Of a stretch of DNA of 64,000 bases, positions 46,220 through 58,028 are shown in pieces. The position numbers and the translations under genes are program-made. The notes beneath the pieces are model-generated. The model saw nothing but the letters and a program-made list of their open reading frames with translations. It ran no database searches and was not told the origin of the DNA. The stretch comes from Porites lobata (taxonomy: Eukaryota; Cnidaria; Anthozoa; Scleractinia; Poritidae): the NCBI GenBank assembly GCA_942486035.1, contig CALNXK010000178.1, forward strand, positions 765,001-829,000. The letters are read 5' to 3'. Each line of letters starts with the position of its first letter. The first letter of the stretch is position 1.

Positions 46220-47290
46220 AGATGCATATTTCTAATAACTAGATTAAATTACTTGTACTCATTGGCTTGGTCGACAGTGTAAGCATAGTTTTTCTTTGAT
46301 TGGACTAGTGTTGATCAAACTTTCCGACAGCCTTAGAGGAGGGTGGCTTGGGAGCAGCAGTCTAAGGCAATCTTTAATTACAAAAAAAAAAAGCTTGTGT
46401 CTTTTGATGAAAGAGGACAACACAAATGAAGGGGCTAGTAAACAGTATCACTATGGTCCAACAAGAAGCACTATATTGCTTAAAATAAATGAATAGTATG
46501 AACACTTGTATGTTATTGTAATTACTGTTTTCCATTTCATATGTATGCACCTAGTAACAAAACCTGTTTGGGTGCTGGCCCTGCAATATTTTTACAGGAA
46601 ACTTTAACAAATTATGTCTTGTGAAACAATTAGGTAGACAGAAAGAGGTGCTAAGAGGAATAAAACAATAGGAATGTAGTACTCATTGCTTAACCTCAAC
46701 ATTGATTCCTTTTGTTGTTTTTTTCCAAGAAACCCAGTAGCCAAGTATGAATGTTGTTATATAGAAATAAAGTGATCTTTCCACATGGCAAAGCTTGAAA
46801 TAAGTTAAATATTCAAGCACTCACACAAGGCTAAGATTTAAATAGATTTGAGTTAGATTTGAATTTTATAGATAAAAAATGATCCACCCCTAAAATGATG
46901 TTCTTGTCTCTGAAAACAGCATAGCTGTATTCATGTTAGTTCACAGTTCATTAAATCTGCAATCTTAACCTGCCCCGTTCAAAGCAGGATAACAACATCT
47001 TGCTCCACAATAAACACAAAACAGACATAAGACACATCCTTAGGTAGAAAAAATCCCTGTTACCTTTACAACGAGCTGGGTTTCCACATCATTATTATAT
47101 CAGTAGCAATTTCCCCATCAAAGAAAATATCAGTGCTTCAACCATGGAAGGGGACTGGATTAATTTTAATATGTGGCCATATCATCCAATGGGTTGGGCC
47201 ACAAATTAAACCAAGCTTCCATTGGAGGGGGGAGGTGATTGTGAATACATTCTAGGACAGATACAAAAATACATGTATATGACATCAAAT
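46220..47290. other. Non-coding interior of the ISL2EU-like element
   Basis: The stretch lies between the protease ORF and the 3' end of the transposase. No coding potential or further element is recognised. Confidence 0.4.
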
Positions 47291-48868
47291 TCAATCAAAT
47301 GGAACAATTGGAGGACAAAAGTTAACAAGAGCAGCACAAACTCTTATCATGTGATCCACTAATGGAATATGACGGTCAGAGTTTTCATGATTACAAATCA
47401 GAAAGTCAGTTGGCAGAGTTCCTTCCAAAATGGTATACTTTCGTCTTAGTAGTCCAATAACACGTTCCACGTGGATTCTAACGTTGGCTATGCCTCTTGT
47501 CTCCTCTACATCCACTGGGTCTAGCTGAGCCTTTCCCCTTGTGAAAGCTGGGATTACAAGCTTTGCTTGCCTAAATCCAACAGATTCAGTGATGGTGAAT
47601 CCTCTATCTGCCATAACCATGTCCCCTGGGATAAGCTTTTCCAGAAAACCACAGTTCTCAGTTAAAAACTTATCTGAGACACGACCTCCCCAGCCTTCTG
47701 AAACAAAAGAGATAGTTCCCTGTGGAGTTATCCCTACTAGAACCTTGATGGTATTGTGATGTTTGTAACTTGAGAAAGTCTGTGCCCTGGCCAGCAAGTT
47801 GGAAGGCTTTTCAATGAATACCTCAAAGCAATCAATGATCACGGTGGTTTTCTTCCCAAATGCATACTGAAAGCACTGGGGCGTGGTCTTCCAAAGTTGG
47901 TCTCTGTTTGGCCAGTAAACAAAGCGAAATAATCTCGAATCCATCACCACAATCCAATGATAAAATACTCTTGAAATGGTGGACACTGACACAGAAAATC
48001 GGTAGGCAAGATCCTGTAGCGGTGCATTTAATCTTAGTTTCATGAGTACAATCATAAACTCTTGAAATCGATCCAGCGACTGTGTTTGTCGAGTTACATA
48101 TGGGGACACATGATCGAAGACAACCATCAGCACTTCCATTGAAGGGAGGCCAGTGTAAAAACGGACTTTATCATCCGAATCAAAGAAATCTTTACCTGGT
48201 GCTTGGTACTTGTTTTTCTGAAACATATACTCAAACTCCACGGTTTGGCACCATCCCTCCTTTGTGTCAGGGTTAATTTGGCATTCGGCGTCCTTTACAC
48301 CTACTTCCGGTGCGATTTCTTCTCCTTCGCAAAGCTCTTCGGTTTGAGTCACAGAAAATGTTTCATCGCTAGATCCTTCGGTCCCTTCATTTTGAATTTC
48401 CTTGGTCGAAGTGCTTGGCTCGCCAAAGTCAATCTCAGCAACAGGAAGGCTGCTTTCATTAAGCTTTTGCCGCTTGTCTGCCACTTCGCGTTCTTGGCGG
48501 GCGATTGCAAGTTGTTCTCGCTTCTTTGCCCTCTCGGTCCTCTGTGCATTGGCTTTAACATCGACTTCAGGGCCATATTTCTTCTTTCCGAGATTTAGAG
48601 TCGGTATCCAATCGTCATGGTACCTATTCCAATAAGGAGCTGGCTTTCCACTGACAAAATGTTTGCCACACACACGTTCGCTTTCAAGAACTTGCTTTTC
48701 CTCCGTATCGCCGCGACTAATCGCTTTGATCCACTCTTTTCTCCTCTCTGCAGTTAGCTTTTCCTCAAATTCTCCTTTAGTAGTAACGACTGCTGGTATA
48801 CGATAAAATCCCACTCCTTGATCTCGACCAGTTCTATTCCCACAGCCAGGAATAACGCAGAGAACCAT
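47291..48868 (-). CDS. THAP-domain DDE transposase, ISL2EU-like
   Basis: A 525-residue uninterrupted frame on the minus strand, starting near the right terminal repeat. Residues 1-95 form a THAP zinc finger: C4-x4-C9, W46, C67-x2-H70 and the terminal W87-I-P. The linker (105-205) is charged and probably disordered. A helix-turn-helix follows at about 276-306 ('LQDLAYRFSVSVSTISRVF'). The DDE_Tnp_4-type catalytic core has D346 ('VIIDCFEV'), D421 ('DMVMADRGF') and E468 ('RIHVERVIGLLR'). All key residues and the full length are present with no stops, so it may still be active or was recently. THAP plus this core is the hallmark of ISL2EU-type transposases. Role: binding of terminal repeats and cut-and-paste transposition in the nucleus. 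Confidence 0.9.
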   Translation of the reverse strand: MVLCVIPGCGNRTGRDQGVGFYRIPAVVTTKGEFEEKLTAERRKEWIKAISRGDTEEKQVLESERVCGKHFVSGKPAPYWNRYHDDWIPTLNLGKKKYGPEVDVKANAQRTERAKKREQLAIARQEREVADKRQKLNESSLPVAEIDFGEPSTSTKEIQNEGTEGSSDETFSVTQTEELCEGEEIAPEVGVKDAECQINPDTKEGWCQTVEFEYMFQKNKYQAPGKDFFDSDDKVRFYTGLPSMEVLMVVFDHVSPYVTRQTQSLDRFQEFMIVLMKLRLNAPLQDLAYRFSVSVSTISRVFYHWIVVMDSRLFRFVYWPNRDQLWKTTPQCFQYAFGKKTTVIIDCFEVFIEKPSNLLARAQTFSSYKHHNTIKVLVGITPQGTISFVSEGWGGRVSDKFLTENCGFLEKLIPGDMVMADRGFTITESVGFRQAKLVIPAFTRGKAQLDPVDVEETRGIANVRIHVERVIGLLRRKYTILEGTLPTDFLICNHENSDRHIPLVDHMIRVCAALVNFCPPIVPFD

Positions 48869-48979
48869 CTCAACATTCGACTACGATCTCACATCGAAGG
48901 GCATTTGTTTACATTTGGATGGGCTCCAACATGGCGGATAGCAACCGTCGTCATGATAGAGGTCACGTGAGTGAAAACC

Positions 48980-49495
48980 AAGAATATATAAGGCTGCTAC
49001 ATACAAGTAGACTGATGGAACCAGATTAAATCTTGAACATTTATTGCTACTCAGTTGCATATCTCTTGTGAGGCAATCATTAGGCAACTGCCGAAGGTAA
49101 TGGTTATTATCAAAGACATAGGGAAAGCAGAACAATAAATACTATGAAAATTGTAAACAAATTTGGTCCAGTAATGTTTCCCTACATGACAGTCACGCAT
49201 TAAAGTAAACTGTTCATTGGAAAATAAAGCTTACTGTAAAAAACCCATTGTTGCTGATGGTGTAAAGGCTTATCAGCTGTCCTCAGTCTGTTTGAAAGAT
49301 ATTCCTCACGTGCATTTTACAGATAGTGTAATTCTTGCTGCCTATCGTTGCCTCGAAAAAGATAACTTTCACTATAAACTTCAAGCTTACCTCCCCTCAC
49401 AGCTTTTGTCGCCATTTGTATTGGTGGCATTTTCTCTAAGCATCTGCTGTCGGTGTTCCTTCTCTTGATCTGTTTTGTTTGCAGGGTAATTGTAG
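48980..49495. other. Spacer between transposon and palindrome copy 2
   Basis: No gene recognised. The plus-strand frame at 49217-49468 (83 residues) has no identifiable domain. It contains a 'LSSVCLKDIPHVHFTDS' segment of unknown origin. Confidence 0.4.
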
Positions 49496-52400
49496 TATTT
49501 GAATGACTTGCCCTTTATAATGTCCAGGAACCATCATGAGGAAAGTACAGACAAGGGACATGTGTGAAGGCAAATTTGTTTGGTGTTAAACACAAAGAAA
49601 AAAAAGTGCTGCTGTGAACCGTGTGGAAGTCCATTTGTGAATTGATTAAGTAAGATTTTCACCCTACCGAATTAACCGTATGATGAAAGGAAATAGCAAG
49701 CATGTTGGAACTTGAAATGACTTAGATGAAGGAAGTGAGCTGAGCTTTGGTAACAACACAGCATCTGGGTGATGTATTGTATGCTGTCAAACATTCAGAG
49801 TAGTTCAGCGTTAGTCCAGACATCTACTATGCTAGGCATGGGTTTATGGCTGTAGACAGTATGTATGCTGTGGAAATCCACAACCTGCTTTTCATAGACT
49901 CAACTCTATATATTTTGTTTTCTTCAGGGACACTGTGATTCATCTTCATCTTGAGATTGTAATTGATCTTGTGAGGGCTTTTGACCATGCATTTGCAGGG
50001 ATTCTTGGCAGGATCACATAGTTCCTTCATTGGATGTTGAGACTGAAGCCACAGACGTATCACCAGACCTGATCAGCCTTGGTGTGAGGAGAGGGAATTT
50101 TCATCCAGCTGCAACAAAGTTCGTGATTTTGTTCCTCTTTTACTCATCCATTTAGCCCCCTTGAAAACAGTCCATGGGAAGGTGTTGTTTGTACAGTTTT
50201 GCCAGGCAGACAACTGAGTCTGTCAAAGGGAAGAATGTGGTAACCAGGTAATCAAGGATGCCATGGTGCAACTCAAGATTAGACCAACAAGTCGAAAAGG
50301 CTACCACAGAGATACTTGCGTTGTTCTAGATGCAGCCAACATCTGCCCTATGAGTGTTAGCAACCATCATTTTGTTCCTGGCTTGTTGGAAGTGGTGAAT
50401 GATGCGACTGTTGTCCAAGAAATCGTTGAAGAACTGTTAGGGGAGTTTGCAGGTGAAACTTGTCTCTTGCTCTATTGTTGCCCTAACTTTACCCCAAAGT
50501 CACTAAGCATGTGCTAGTGAGCAAGCAAAGCCCTGGGTTGTTATGGATGTTTTGGAATCTCATTGGAATCCCTCTATACTCATCAAGGTATTGTTGTTTT
50601 TTCTGGGGAGTGTCAACCACCCTCCATGGCAATTGCAGGTCTCCTGCTTGATTTTCACCCAGGTTTTACATGTTCTGAGAAAGGGGCGGTAGGGTAGAAG
50701 GGAAAGTCCCCATGTTTGTACTAAATGAGGATTATACAACCCTGATTTAGGGCCACTTTTACTCCAGGGCACACTTACTACCCTTTCGACCCATGGTCAC
50801 AGTGGAAGGAACACCTGTGCCAGCATTTGGGTTTTTCTTCCTCCATGTACATTTCAAAGTAAGGGGTAGTCAATTTGTCTCTTTAACGAGCATGGAGGTC
50901 TGGGTAAGAGAGACCAAGGGATGGCAGGGGGTAACATTGTGGACCACTTTGTATTTTCCTTATTTTCTCTTACATCAAATTGTATGTGAATCATTGGATA
51001 ACCCACAGGAAGGCATGTTTTCTTGTAGTCCTAGGGTGAGAGGGAATTCAAATCCTTGTTAAGAATCTTCTTTTCTACCTTGCACACCAACTGAGTAACA
51101 TTTTTGCATCCCTTAAAAAGGCATCCCTAGGGTCCAAGGGCATCACCAACTCTAAACAGTGCATACGCTTCAATGCAGGGATGCCTTTTATGGTAGTACA
51201 CAAATGTTACTCAGTCAATCTGTGAGGCAGAAGAGGAAGAGGAATTTATTCCGTTTATCTTTGATGATTTCACTTCCCTTTACCCCTACGTTACAAAAGA
51301 ACCAGTATCACATGGGTTATGCAGTCATTCATAAACAATTTGATGCAGAAAGCCAGTGTTGTTAGGAGTGCCTTTGGTGTGGCTAATTGTTGCTTTCTTT
51401 GACACTTTTCTCTCTTTTGCCCAGTAATCACTTTCCCTTGGAGAGGCAAAGCGGGCTGTCATTAAGAGACAGGGACTGGGGATTTCCCCTGGCTACTTTC
51501 AAAGGAAAATAGAAGAAAATAGATGATTCCCTGCCTACTTTCTGCAATTACCAGTGGTATCTCCCACTATCAAACAAATGGGGTAAGAAATCCGTGACCA
51601 CGCCACAAGCACTGCTACCACTGTGGTCTTTGCTGAAGTTAGGGAAAACCAGTGGTCCATAATACCCTTGGTGTGGTAAAATGTTACCCCCTGCCATCCC
51701 GTCTCTCTCACCTGGTGCTTCATGTTTGTTATAGAGACAAATTGACTTCCCCTGCTATAAAACGTGCATGGAGGAGGAAACACCCACACACTGACATAAG
51801 TGCTCCTACCACTTTGATCATAGGTGGAAGGGTAGTGGGTGTGCCCTGGAGTAAAAGTGGTCAGAAATCAGGGTTGTACTATCCTCGAACATGGGGATTA
51901 TCCCTTTAACTCTTCCGCCCTTTCCTCAGACCATGTAATATCTGGGTGAACATTAGGCAGGAAACCTGTATTTGCCAGCAAGGGTGGGTGACAATCCCCA
52001 GAAACATCATCAACACCTTGATGAGTGTTAAAAGACAGAGAGATTCCAATTAGATCCCACAACATCAAAAACAGCTTACGGCTTTGCCTGCCCACTAGTA
52101 TACACTCAGTGGCTTTTGGGTATTGTTAGGGCAACAACTGAACAAGACACAAGATTCACTAGCAAATTCCCTGAATGATTTCTTGGACAACAGTTGAGTC
52201 ATTTGCCACTTCCTACAAGCCAGGGATAAAATGATGGGTGCTAACGCTGGTGTCGGTTGCATCTAGAACAACACAAGCATCTCTGTGGCAGCCTTTTCTA
52301 CTTGTTGGTCCGATCTTGAGTTTTACCATGGGATCCTTGACTATCTGGTTACCTCATTTTGCCCTTCGACAGATGCAGTTGTCTGCCAGGCCAAACCATT

Positions 52401-52995
52401 CAACAAACACCTGCCCATGAACTGTTTTCAAGGGGGCCACATGAGTGAGTAAAAGAGGAGCAGAATCACGGATTTTGTTGCAGCCGGATCAAACTTTTCT
52501 CCCATCATACCAAGGCTGATTAGGTCTGGTAATATGTCTGTGGCTTCAGTCCCAACATGCCACAGAGGAACTGTGGGATCCTGTCAAGAATCTCTGTAAA
52601 TGCAGGGTCAACAGCTCTCACAAGATCAATTGTGATCCCAAGATGAGGTGATGCACAGTGTTCCTGAGGACTATAAAATATATAGAGTTGAGTCTATGGC
52701 AATGACATTGTGGATTCCCACGTCATACATACATAAGGCCTACATCTTCACGGCCATACTTGTTGGGTTGCCTGAAAGTTGTATTTCAAGACCCTTGGTC
52801 GTTTGGTTACCACATTCTTCACTTTCACAGACTCAGTTGTCTGCTAAGCGAAACCACCAGAAAAACATTTTCCCATGGGTTGTTTTCATAGAGGCTACGT
52901 AAATGAGGTAAAGAGAAGCAAAATCCTGGAGTTTGTTGCAGCTGATTCAGAATAATTATTTTTCATCTACCAAACTAAGGCTGATTAAGTCTGCT
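49496..52995. repeat. Long imperfect palindrome, copy 2
   Basis: Direct repeat of 38961-42790, in the same orientation. Its inner parts are nearly identical to copy 1; for example, the minus-strand frame at 51535-51789 differs from that at 41141-41395 by a few residues. The left arm lacks about 200 bases present in copy 1, between two 'acaacctgctt' phrases (39307 and 39491), joining 49880 directly. The right end runs into an extra related unit (52860-52995). No gene recognised. Confidence 0.85.
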
Positions 52996-52999
52996 GCTA

Positions 53000-53800
53000 T
53001 AGGAGCTGTCACAAAATGTATAATAATTTTAAACAGTGAAAGCTGCCACTAAATTAAAGGAGTTAAAACCTCTCAGAGGAATAAATAACAGCAGAACTCA
53101 GTACAAATTTGAATGTAACATTATTTTTTCACATTAACCAATGCATTTGCTTCATTTGTTTTTAAGTCGTATGGAGACTATTGAGCTGTTACTTGCATCT
53201 GTAGTACCACTTGTTCTGATAAATATTCATCAGGCACATCAACAATTACATGGTCTATTGCAATAAATTCAGTTTCAGTTAGCAATGAATAAGTGGATAG
53301 AGAAGCAGAGCTAAAGAAATAAACAGTTCTCAACGGTAATGCCAACTGTCGATTCACAGAAAGCAAGTTTGTATGAAAAGAAATTCAGGTTGACAGTAAT
53401 AACTGCAATATGATTGCCATGATCATTAATGAAAAACCTTTTGACAGACAATATCTTCTTCAGAAAACTACTTGGGTTATAGATCTCTTGCCTAATGCCA
53501 GCTTGCCAGAATAAAGTTTCAAATTTGAATGTTTCACATCTGTTACTATGCGATGAGTTGTCTTTACTGGTCAAGAAGATTGATGCCAATCCCTTATAAT
53601 ATTCCTTTCGGTGTTTACAAAAATGGTTAGTGCGTCATTGAGGTGTGGTAAAGTACCTGATTGCCTGAAGCCTGCTGTCACATTACCTTGTCTTAAAAAA
53701 CCGTCTTAAGAGACCAATAAGATTAGCAGCTTTTGCCCTATTTCCAACCTTAAATTTGCTGTCAAGTCAATTGAGAAAGTTGTAGTTCTGTAAGAGGTCA
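53000..53800. other. Spacer without recognised gene
   Basis: No gene or element was identified. 53700-53790 translates weakly to 'CPISNLKFAVKSIEKVVV', a phrase typical of non-LTR reverse transcriptases, but it is too short to support. Confidence 0.35.
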
Positions 53801-55860
53801 GTGCATTGGTTGGGGAAGTCCCTAAGTTCATATTAATGAAAAATGGTATATCCCTGATTCAGGACCACGTCTGCCTCTGGGGTTTACCACGTATGAATCA
53901 CACTCTCCTCCAGGCCATGATGGCAGCATTTAAAGTAGGTGTACTTGTGCCAGGGTTTGGGCATTTCTTTACACACATTTTACATAGGTGACAAAGTGGA
54001 GCACCAGGTGAGAAGGGTCAATTTGACTAAATTTTTACATGTGTAATTTACAAGTATGGCTATTGTTTTTAGGCTTAAAACAATGGTGACACTTGTAAAT
54101 TGCACTTGTCAACGTTTTATTAAATTGATCTCAGGATACAACATTTCAGTAGACTTAGGCATTGTGGACCACATCAACTTGTCCATCTTGTAGATGAGAA
54201 GATGGAAACTCCTGGTTTTGTGAGGTAGAGGAACATGAAATCATCATGGAGTATCTTTGACCTCCCTTTGGCCTCTTGCAGTATCATTTGTGTATTTGCC
54301 ATAAAGGCATCCTGACATCAATGCAGAAGTAGTATGTTTTAAGTTGGTGATGCCCTTGGACCGCCAGGATGTCTTTGTGGAACTCAGGCAAGAGAAAGGA
54401 AAGGGAAGATTTTCTATGATGTTTCCAGGTAGTATCCCATGTTTCATTTTAACATTCAACTTGCACAGACAGTTAAAGAAACATACACCCAATGTGGTCT
54501 GCAATTCCCTTTGCAACTACTCTTTGGTGTCCTTAACTTGGCACTGCCTTTTGTTGTGGAGGTAGATTGACATACTCATCTGTAAAATGTAATTGGAGCA
54601 CAAGTTCTAAGGTTAGGGCATTTCTTTTTTCCTGCACATTTGATAGAAGAACAGCAATTTGCTGCAGCAACGAAAGTAAAGCAGTTGGTGAAAGAGATGA
54701 CTAGGGCAAAATACAACATTTCACTGGGTGATTGGCTTTTGTCACATCCACTTCCGGGTGACTGGATGAGCATCTGAACATTTTCTAATTCTCGTTTATG
54801 TTAGTTGGTTCGAGTTATTAAAGAGAATATATTCTCCCTCTTGTTTTACCTCTTACAGTATCTGAGTAGCATTTGTGTATTCCCCCCAAAAGACATCCTG
54901 ACATCAAAGTATAGGTGAAGCATTTTCAGTTGGTGATGTCATTGGACCCTCAGGATTTTGTTTTTTGTGGGATCAGTTACTGCATGAGGTAGAAGAGGAA
55001 GTGAAGATTCTCTTTTATACTTTCAACGAGAACTCTGTGGGTCATTCCAACTTTCACATGCAATTCGATGCACATATAGATAAAGAAAACGTCAGTGTAG
55101 TTTGTCACACCCAGGTGAATTGTTGCATCTTGCTGCCCTGCAGTGTCTTTCATTAGTACTTCCCTTTTGTCACTGAGGCAGATAGAATGTCCCCTTCATT
55201 AAATGTGTTAGGACTTATTTCAGGGTTATGGGATTTGTCTTTATGTACATTTTACAGCAGAGGAATGTCAATTTGACTGTGTGACCAAAGTGAAGCACTT
55301 GATAAGAGAGATGAATGGAGTCAAAGCACATTGGCTTTTTCCTCATCCAGCCCTGAATTATTGGATTACCCATGGGATTCACCTCATTTTTGTCAACCTA
55401 AGGGTGGTAGAAATTGAAATTATCATAGACAATTTCCTCTATCCCTTCACCTCAATCAGTGACTAATCAGCATGTATTTGTCCCCTAAGAGAGCATCTTG
55501 GCTTGAAATATGAGTTGGTGATGCCCTTGGACCCCAGGATGCTTTTTGGCGGGACTTAGTTACTGTGTAAGGTGGAAGAGGAATAGAGGATTCTCTACAA
55601 TTATTTCCTTTAGTCACTGCAACATTTTTGTACAGTTAACGCAGTGTGTTTGTTTGTATCTTGTCTGCATTGGTCTCTTTCACCAAGTGCTTCTCATTTT
55701 CTGTGGAGGTAGTTTGACACCTCCCCTCTGTAAAATATGTGTTTATGAATGCCCACACCCTGGTATGAGAGCTGCTGCTACTGTGATTATGCACCTGAGG
55801 AGTTTGTGATAATTGCTGTGTGGTGTACCCACAAGTTAGAAATAGCCCTTATTCTGAGTT
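53800..55860 (+). repeat. Degenerate ~600-bp tandem array related to the palindromes
   Basis: Units recur at about 580-600 bases. The phrase 'cat.ctgacatcaa...gttggtgatg' followed by 'ttggacc..caggat' appears near 54305, 54892 and 55498. A companion block with 'gggcatttc/gggatttgtc' and 'cattttaca' followed by a 'caatttga' phrase appears near 53955 and 55235. Single versions occur in the palindrome arms (e.g. 50815-51180). The units are old and diverged, and no conserved protein is seen. Confidence 0.65.
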
Positions 55861-56144
55861 ACACCATCCTAATTTTCCAAACAGCTCCACCAATCTGTCT
55901 CAGGACAATGCTGATATTTGGTTGAGCCAAAAATCTGATTAGATCTTAGTATTGTCCAAGAAATCAGGTAGTTTACACTGTATCTGCTCCTCACATTGAT
56001 GCTCAAAGCCTTTTAAGAAAAGTTTAGTGATGAAATGATAGATCTCTATCACAAGTACAAGATAAACATCTTTGTGGCAAATTTATTACTTTCTGGGCTG
56101 ATGTTATGTTGAACCACAAGGGCCCGATACCCTTGTCACTTTTC

Positions 56145-56640
56145 TTTTGGAGCTATTTTGAAAAAGTAGCTCATAAGTTAGTAGTTTGAGCGTATGTGGC
56201 TTTGTGTGTTTGGATGTGTGTTACAGGGGCAAGTGTGACATCGTGTTACCATGGTAGCACTATTTCTGGATGACAACAAGACCAACGCTGACGGCGACGG
56301 CAAGAAGATCAGTAAAAATTAATATGTTTGTATTAACAAACAACAACTTGGCACGTGCATCATGCTGTTTCGTAATTTCTCTACCGCTGTTGCACCACTG
56401 CAACATGAAACTTTCTTATTTCATGAGCCTGCTTTATGGAGTAGGTGAACACAACAGACAAATTGTCGCTTCTGTTTTCTAATGAAAGGGAATTATAGAT
56501 ACAGTCCCAAAGAAAATTTTGCCAAGATTTGCCAAATTAAATGAAATTGAATAAGATCGGTGAATTTTGAAATAGTGCGAATAGACTTTTAAGTGACTTT
56601 TTCGGTGAATTTTGCTACCATGGCAATGTGACGTAATGAC
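56145..56640. repeat. Dispersed repeat with ttaccatggtagca / gctaccatgg phrases
   Basis: Near the ends lie 'gttaccatggtagcactatt' (56246) and 'gaattttgctaccatggcaa' (56604), an inverted pair. The body shares 'acaacttggcacgtgcatca' and 'cgtaatttctctaccgctgt' with the repeats at 22310-22450 and 35990-36060. A widespread non-coding family; the open frame at 56270 is not conserved. Confidence 0.55.
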
Positions 56641-56649
56641 TTCTCTCTA

Positions 56650-57790
56650 TTAGGTTGAAGGTACTATGAGTTGATGCTAGGAACCAGTGAGATTTTGGCA
56701 TCTTAAAGATAACATTGATGAAGGTCAAACAAGGGCACTTTGAGACCGCCGTATTGATTCTTCCAATTTTTTTGTCTTTTGTTACAGCTAAAGGTGTTAA
56801 GAAGCATAACATTGAAATATCTGTATGATTCAAAAGCTGAGTACAGTGATGCAGCTGTTTAAGGGTCCATATTTTAGTGTGGGTGCTGCTTCAAGACATT
56901 TCTCAGTGACCTAATTTGGCTATAGCGAACAGTATAACGCGTGCATTTCATAATTTATGAGTTCTGTTTCACCTGCTTTAATGTCCAGTATAAAAGATCA
57001 TATATTTTTCAAAGTTCTTCCAATGAAACAATAATTGATATTTAGATATGGACTTAAATTTTATAATCCTGTTTACTGGATTACTGTAAGACAACTCGAA
57101 TTCCCCAGCGTACGAAGCCCGGAAGGGGGAAAGTCCAACCCTATCACGTGCAAAGTATGTGACTGTATATCTCATGATGACTGGCTTCTCACAGTAATAA
57201 TAGTAACCTGAATGTATGAAGACCTCTTTAGTTTTCTAAGTAGTGCCTTGAGTGAAGGCTCTTTTCGTTAAGAATCAATAGCGTATAACACTTTTATAAT
57301 CAAGTCGTCAACGTTAAAGACTGTTTCATTCAGTAGAATCGCATGCGACAACCTTGTGAGTAATGATGATGCAACCATCTACAACAAGGAAAGACGAAGA
57401 AAAGTGAATCTATAGTACGAGGATCAACTCAGTTGTGCCAGCGGTTCCTGTTTTCATTAATGTACAGCAATACCTAATTTCTCACAAAAAAGTCTGAATT
57501 TAGGACTAAAACAGTAGATTGTTGATATGGTTACACTGAAGCATTCAAAATAGCTCATGCACATTAAATGCACCTATTTAATTACTTTTACTATGAGTCC
57601 CTCGTACTGATGACACGATGGCAACTGTTGCGAAGATTTCTTGTAGTTTAGGCATTCTTAAGTTGTTGAAGAAAACAAAGAAAACAAGTTTCCCGTGACA
57701 TCATCCATGTATGTGTACTCCAATAGATCATGGCCAACAACCAATCACAGTACGCGTAGCATTCACATCATTGTATAAATTTATTTTATT
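56650..57790. other. Spacer without recognised gene
   Basis: AT-rich sequence with no recognised gene, RNA or element. Short frames on the minus strand lack domains. Confidence 0.4.
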
Positions 57791-57799
57791 CATGATATT

Positions 57800-58026
57800 G
57801 GTGTAACTACTTTGAAAAGCCATACGTCCCACGCTCGTGACATACTGATTATTTCGTCTTCACGTTTACCGGCTTTCATTGTTTCGCCATAAAGTATGAT
57901 CTTTACATTGCTGATCCTAGCAGTATGCAGGATGCGTGTCAAATATGAACCTAGTATGTGGCCTCGCTCTCCATGAGTTCTCCATAGCTCAGTGGATAGA
58001 GCACTCGCCCAGTGTTTGGGAGGTCA
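57800..58026 (+). mobile_element. tRNA-derived SINE unit, 5' part
   Basis: The tail-like block (gacatactgattatttcgtc, then 'cataaagtatgatcttta' and 'attgctgatcctagcag') precedes a tRNA-like head with A box TAGCTCAGTGG (57985-57995). The head breaks off at 58026, before the B box, because another repeat is inserted. Its continuation is at 59641. Confidence 0.7.
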
Positions 58027-58028
58027 CA

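Larger units (their letters stand above)
44324..48979. mobile_element. ISL2EU-like DNA transposon
   Basis: The imperfect terminal inverted repeats start GGTTTTCA (44324) and end TGAAAACC (48979). The inverted arms also share GCCATGTTGGAGCCCAT exactly (44366-44382 and the complement at 48919-48935). The 4.66-kb element carries two convergent transcription units: a THAP/DDE transposase on the minus strand, and a SWIM-domain ORF plus C48 protease ORF on the plus strand. ISL2EU elements known to me pair such a transposase with a YqaJ-nuclease protein whose N-terminal part resembles the SWIM ORF. The exact target duplication (usually 2 bases) could not be resolved. Confidence 0.75.

Noticed and set aside
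53700..53790. Reverse transcriptase fragment
   Set aside because: Only a short phrase resembles RT; too little to support.
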